From assembly GCA_041751425.1 (NCBI GenBank), contig JBGSXL010000017.1, positions 1 through 64,000 on the forward strand: a stretch of 64,000 nucleotides of DNA, given 5' to 3'. A program made the position numbers and the translations under genes. The notes below the pieces were generated by a model that was not told where the DNA came from, ran no database searches, and worked only from the letters and a program-made list of their open reading frames with translations. This document shows, piece after piece, positions 61,723-64,000 of this stretch; position 1 is the first letter of the stretch; each line of letters starts with the position of its first letter. The DNA is from JAVVEG01 sp041751425 (lineage in GTDB: Bacteria; Pseudomonadota; Gammaproteobacteria; Pseudomonadales; Pseudohongiellaceae).

Positions 61723-61852
61723 TTAAGATTGCAAATGGCCGTGTGCGCATAGAAGATATTGAAGAACCATTGATGCAGGAAATTCGCTTTATGGACAAAC
61801 TGATTGACGAGTTGGCAAAGGGAAGACCGATGGAGAAGATTCTTCTGTCATA
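61723..61852 (+). pseudogene. Short unrecognised coding-like fragment
   Basis: A frame reading KIANGRVRIEDIEEPLMQEI then RFMDKLIDELAKGRPMEKI ends with LLS and TAA. It has protein-like composition, but its upstream part is broken by TAG at 61679-61681 and no convincing start exists. The family is not recognised; it may be the 3' end of a lost gene. It overlaps no listed promoter box. Confidence 0.3.
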
Positions 61853-61943
61853 AAGTTACTCCGCCTTGCATGCTTTACTGGTTTGGAGTGGGAGTGTCGA
61901 TTAAATTCAGTTTGAATTTGAACAATAAAGCAGGAGTACTGAC

Positions 61944-62480
61944 ATGTTTAATGAGGTCTTAGCATTCTGGTTCGAGGAAACTGAATCAAAGCAGTGGTGG
62001 GCAACTGACGCCGATTTTGATGCGTTGATTCGACAACGATTTTTAAAGTTGATGCAGAAAGCGGCTGTCGGAGAACTGTATACGTGGCGCTCAACTGCAG
62101 AGGGGCGGTTGGCAGAAATCATTGTGCTGGATCAGTTCTCCCGCAATGTTTATCGCAATACGCCGCAAGCATTCGCGCAGGATACTTTAGCGCTTGTGCT
62201 TGCCCAGGAAGCCGTGACATCCGGCGCGCTGAAATCACTGAACCCAACCCAGATCAGTTTCCTGTTGCTACCTTATATGCACAGCGAGTCCAGGGAAATT
62301 CATGTCGTGGCTGAGACTCTGTATCGGGAATTTGCACCGGCAGGAAACTACGACTTCGAACTGCGTCACAAGGTCATTATCGACCGCTTTGGCCGATATC
62401 CGCATAGAAACTCTATCCTTGGTCGCAAATCAACTCCTGAGGAAGTGGAGTTCCTGAAACAGCCTGGGTCCAGCTTCTAG
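61944..62480 (+). CDS. DUF924 family protein
   Basis: 178 residues. EVLAFWFEETESKQWWATDA and EIIVLDQFSRNVYRNTPQAF with LLLPYMHSESREIHVVAETL match the DUF924 family, a TPR-like helical protein found in many bacteria and of unknown function. GCAGGAG lies seven bases before the ATG. It stands alone between the porin and a GNAT acetyltransferase. Confidence 0.85.
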   Translation: MFNEVLAFWFEETESKQWWATDADFDALIRQRFLKLMQKAAVGELYTWRSTAEGRLAEIIVLDQFSRNVYRNTPQAFAQDTLALVLAQEAVTSGALKSLNPTQISFLLLPYMHSESREIHVVAETLYREFAPAGNYDFELRHKVIIDRFGRYPHRNSILGRKSTPEEVEFLKQPGSSF

Positions 62481-62600
62481 CCGCTGACTCGCTATTCGTA
62501 TGGTCAGGGAACTCAGCAAGGGCATTGCATAGATTGTAGTAGAGCATTATTCTTCAAGCGAAAGTTGACAAGTCGAACCATCGATTCAGGAACAGGAACC

Positions 62601-63062
62601 ATGATTGCTGTCAGCGTTATAACGTTAGCTGATGATCTGCAAAGGCTTGTCGACGAAATCAACCATTCAGCCTGGGATGATGAAAACGACATCGCGGAGC
62701 ATGAAGTAAATGCGCTTATTGCCTATCTGGAGCGACAAGATACTGTTTTCGTATGCTGTCATGACATCACAGAACATGGCAGAACATTATTAGGAATCGC
62801 CTCCGGAAGATTCGAAGTTAAACCTTATCCGGGCGATCACTGGCTGTATGTGGATGAGGTTGATGTCTGTCAGGATCAACGCTGCAAAGGTGCCGGTAAA
62901 GCCATCATGCTGAAACTGATCGCGCTGGCAAAGGAAGCCAATTGTGAGGTCGTCTGGCTTGGCACCGAAATCGATAATCACGCGGCTAACGCACTGTATC
63001 ACTCAATAAAACCTGATGAGGTTATGCAATTCGTCGGCTACACCTATGAACTCGAGGACTGA
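62601..63062 (+). CDS. GNAT family N-acetyltransferase
   Basis: 153 residues. Acetyl-CoA motif A is the QDQRCKGAGKAIMLKLIALA segment (R/QxxGxG/A), and the beta4 strand reads WLYVDEVDVC. The C-terminus has TEIDNHAANALYHSI, typical of aminoglycoside-acetyltransferase-like GNATs. AGGAACAGGAACC precedes the start chosen here; a longer in-frame option begins at 62565. Substrate unknown. Confidence 0.8.
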   Translation: MIAVSVITLADDLQRLVDEINHSAWDDENDIAEHEVNALIAYLERQDTVFVCCHDITEHGRTLLGIASGRFEVKPYPGDHWLYVDEVDVCQDQRCKGAGKAIMLKLIALAKEANCEVVWLGTEIDNHAANALYHSIKPDEVMQFVGYTYELED

Positions 63063-63067
63063 CTCTG

Positions 63068-63355
63068 ATGAACAACAAATCCTTTTTCGATGAACTGAGC
63101 CAGCAGATAGCCCGCCTGCTCCCTGCCGCCAGCGCGCTGGGTGATGATGTGAAGAAAAGTATTTCTGCGGCGCTGCAAAACAGCTTTCAGAAAATGGACC
63201 TGGTAACACGCGAGGAGTTCGAGGCGCAGACTCGCGCGCTGCAACGTGCGCAGGAGAAAATGGATGCGCTGGAAGCCGTTATTGCTGAGCTGGAGCAATC
63301 TCTTGCGCGACAGGCGACACAAACGCAAAGTAGCGATCCAGCGAGCGATAAGTAA
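63068..63355 (+). CDS. ubiK: Ubiquinone biosynthesis accessory factor UbiK
   Basis: 95 residues (YqiC/BMFP). NKSFFDELSQQIARLLPAAS, then KKSISAALQNSFQKMDLVTR and a C-terminal coiled coil (EEFEAQTRALQRAQEKMDAL). UbiK binds UbiJ and helps ubiquinone assembly. Its 3' end overlaps the convergent yifB gene by 77 bases. Proximity to glnK/amtB and yifB matches pseudomonads. Confidence 0.88.
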   Translation: MNNKSFFDELSQQIARLLPAASALGDDVKKSISAALQNSFQKMDLVTREEFEAQTRALQRAQEKMDALEAVIAELEQSLARQATQTQSSDPASDK

Positions 63356-64000
63356 TCGCTTCTATCAAATGGGTTTGCTGGATGGACTCCTCTGCTTCGA
63401 GATCAGCAATCGTACGCGCCATCTTGAGTATGCGATGATAGGCGCGCGCAGATAGTTTCAGTTTTTTCATCACTTTAGCCAACATCTCCTGATCTTTCTT
63501 GCTCAGAATGCAATAGCGTTCTATCTCTCTTGTGTTCATGTCGCTATTTATTTTACCGTTGCGCTGTTTTTGCAACTGTTGGCATTGACGAATATTTTCT
63601 CTGACATCATGATCGTTGTTGGCGGAGGCAATAACGGTGGAGGTATCCGCAGCAAGTAGATTAAAATCGAGACGTGGCACCTCTATACTCATATCTATGC
63701 GGTCCAGCAATGGCCCGGACACCTTGTCGAGATAGCGTTGTATTTTCTCCGGTGTGCAGCGACATTGGTTTGAGTTGTCTCCATAGAATCCACACTGACA
63801 GGGGTTCATCGCAGCAATCAATTGGAAGTTAGCAGGATACTTGATGCGATAGCTGGCGCGGCTTACTGTGATGGCGCCAGCTTCCAGCGGTTCGCGTAAA
63901 CTCTCTAAAGCAGAGCGGCGAAACTCGGTGAGCTCATCCAGAAACAATGCTCCTTTATGAGCCAGAGTCACCTCTCCTGGACGTGCTGCGCTGCCTCCGC
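63279..64000 (-). CDS. comM: YifB/ComM magnesium-chelatase-like AAA+ ATPase (5' part beyond the window)
   Basis: The visible ~240 residues are the C-terminal half of YifB/ComM: Walker B GALFLDELTEFRRSALESLR, sensor LIAAMNPCQCGFYGDNSNQC with the zinc-finger cysteines, and VSGPLLDRIDMSIEVPRL. The final LIEAITYRSLDRYFAFVSPV and about ten more residues extend beyond the usual YRSLDR end, so the stop may be displaced. ComM promotes branch migration during natural transformation. The frame continues past 64000 (GSAARPGEVTLAHKG). Confidence 0.88.
   Translation of the reverse strand, partial: GGSAARPGEVTLAHKGALFLDELTEFRRSALESLREPLEAGAITVSRASYRIKYPANFQLIAAMNPCQCGFYGDNSNQCRCTPEKIQRYLDKVSGPLLDRIDMSIEVPRLDFNLLAADTSTVIASANNDHDVRENIRQCQQLQKQRNGKINSDMNTREIERYCILSKKDQEMLAKVMKKLKLSARAYHRILKMARTIADLEAEESIQQTHLIEAITYRSLDRYFAFVSPVAQEIAPAQQ

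Larger units (their letters stand above)
61367..61943. other. Regulatory intergenic region upstream of the TorF-type porin
   Basis: 577 bases. It holds a sigma-54 site, two NtrC-like boxes (both listed) and a short, possibly broken coding stretch at 61723-61852. Confidence 0.5.

Overview
The window is bacterial chromosome from a gammaproteobacterium, most likely a Pseudomonadales/Cellvibrionales-like marine or freshwater heterotroph. The order of core genes supports this: pepP-ubiH with a nearby ubiI homologue; TIGR02449 family-zapA-6S RNA-fthC; ilvA divergent from rpiA; a D-2-hydroxyglutarate dehydrogenase divergent from serA; tkt-epd-pgk-fba; sahR-metK-ahcY-metF-rsmE; and glnK-amtB near ubiK and yifB/comM. 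No tRNA, rRNA, CRISPR array or intact insertion sequence was seen. Assignments rest on reading the sequence and on knowledge of the families; no database search was run.

Region by region. 1-6050 is a decaying accessory zone. It holds two internally deleted remnants of one IS91-type element, each beside a 5'-truncated metabolic gene (DUF1080 and sugar-phosphate isomerase/epimerase). It also holds a secreted JAMM-like DUF4329 protein divergent from a CadC-type membrane regulator, a glutathione S-transferase, and a cluster of broken toxin-antitoxin modules. In that cluster the antitoxins are open and the toxins are truncated, frameshifted or interrupted by an amber codon. 6300-12440 carries a secreted NHL-repeat protein, a tight VTT/methyltransferase/CPA2-antiporter operon and an ABC exporter. 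12558-20300 holds an exported methyltransferase-like protein, ubiquinone hydroxylases, a MaoC hydratase, a DUF1499 lipoprotein interrupted by an amber codon, pepP, zapA, ssrS and fthC.

20538-26018 is an SOS mutagenesis cassette. imuA-imuB and dnaE2 face each other, and each side has its own LexA box. 26140-31679 carries two paralogous secreted proteins, a luciferase-like monooxygenase and ovoA (ovothiol synthesis). 31883-43017 is mostly housekeeping: aminotransferase, queG, orn, rsgA, psd, ppnP, ilvA, rpiA, csp, D2HGDH and serA.

43101-54037 holds the central-carbon operon (tkt, epd, pgk, fba) and the S-adenosylmethionine cycle operon. A 24-bp perfect palindrome, the presumed SahR operator, overlaps the -35 region of the latter. 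54118-58579 looks like a GC-richer insert: class III aminotransferase, lipoprotein amidohydrolase and APC permease. 58684-61716 is a nitrogen-control block, where glnK-amtB and a TorF-type porin each have a sigma-54-type -24/-12 element and the porin also has two NtrC-like boxes. The window ends with DUF924, GNAT, ubiK and the 3' part of yifB/comM.

No single wholly new system is claimed. The most unusual items are the toxin-dead antitoxin cluster, the convergent two-box imuAB/dnaE2 arrangement, the SahR palindrome, the NtrC/sigma-54 control proposed for a TorF porin, and an in-gene 12-bp tandem repeat in ubiH.
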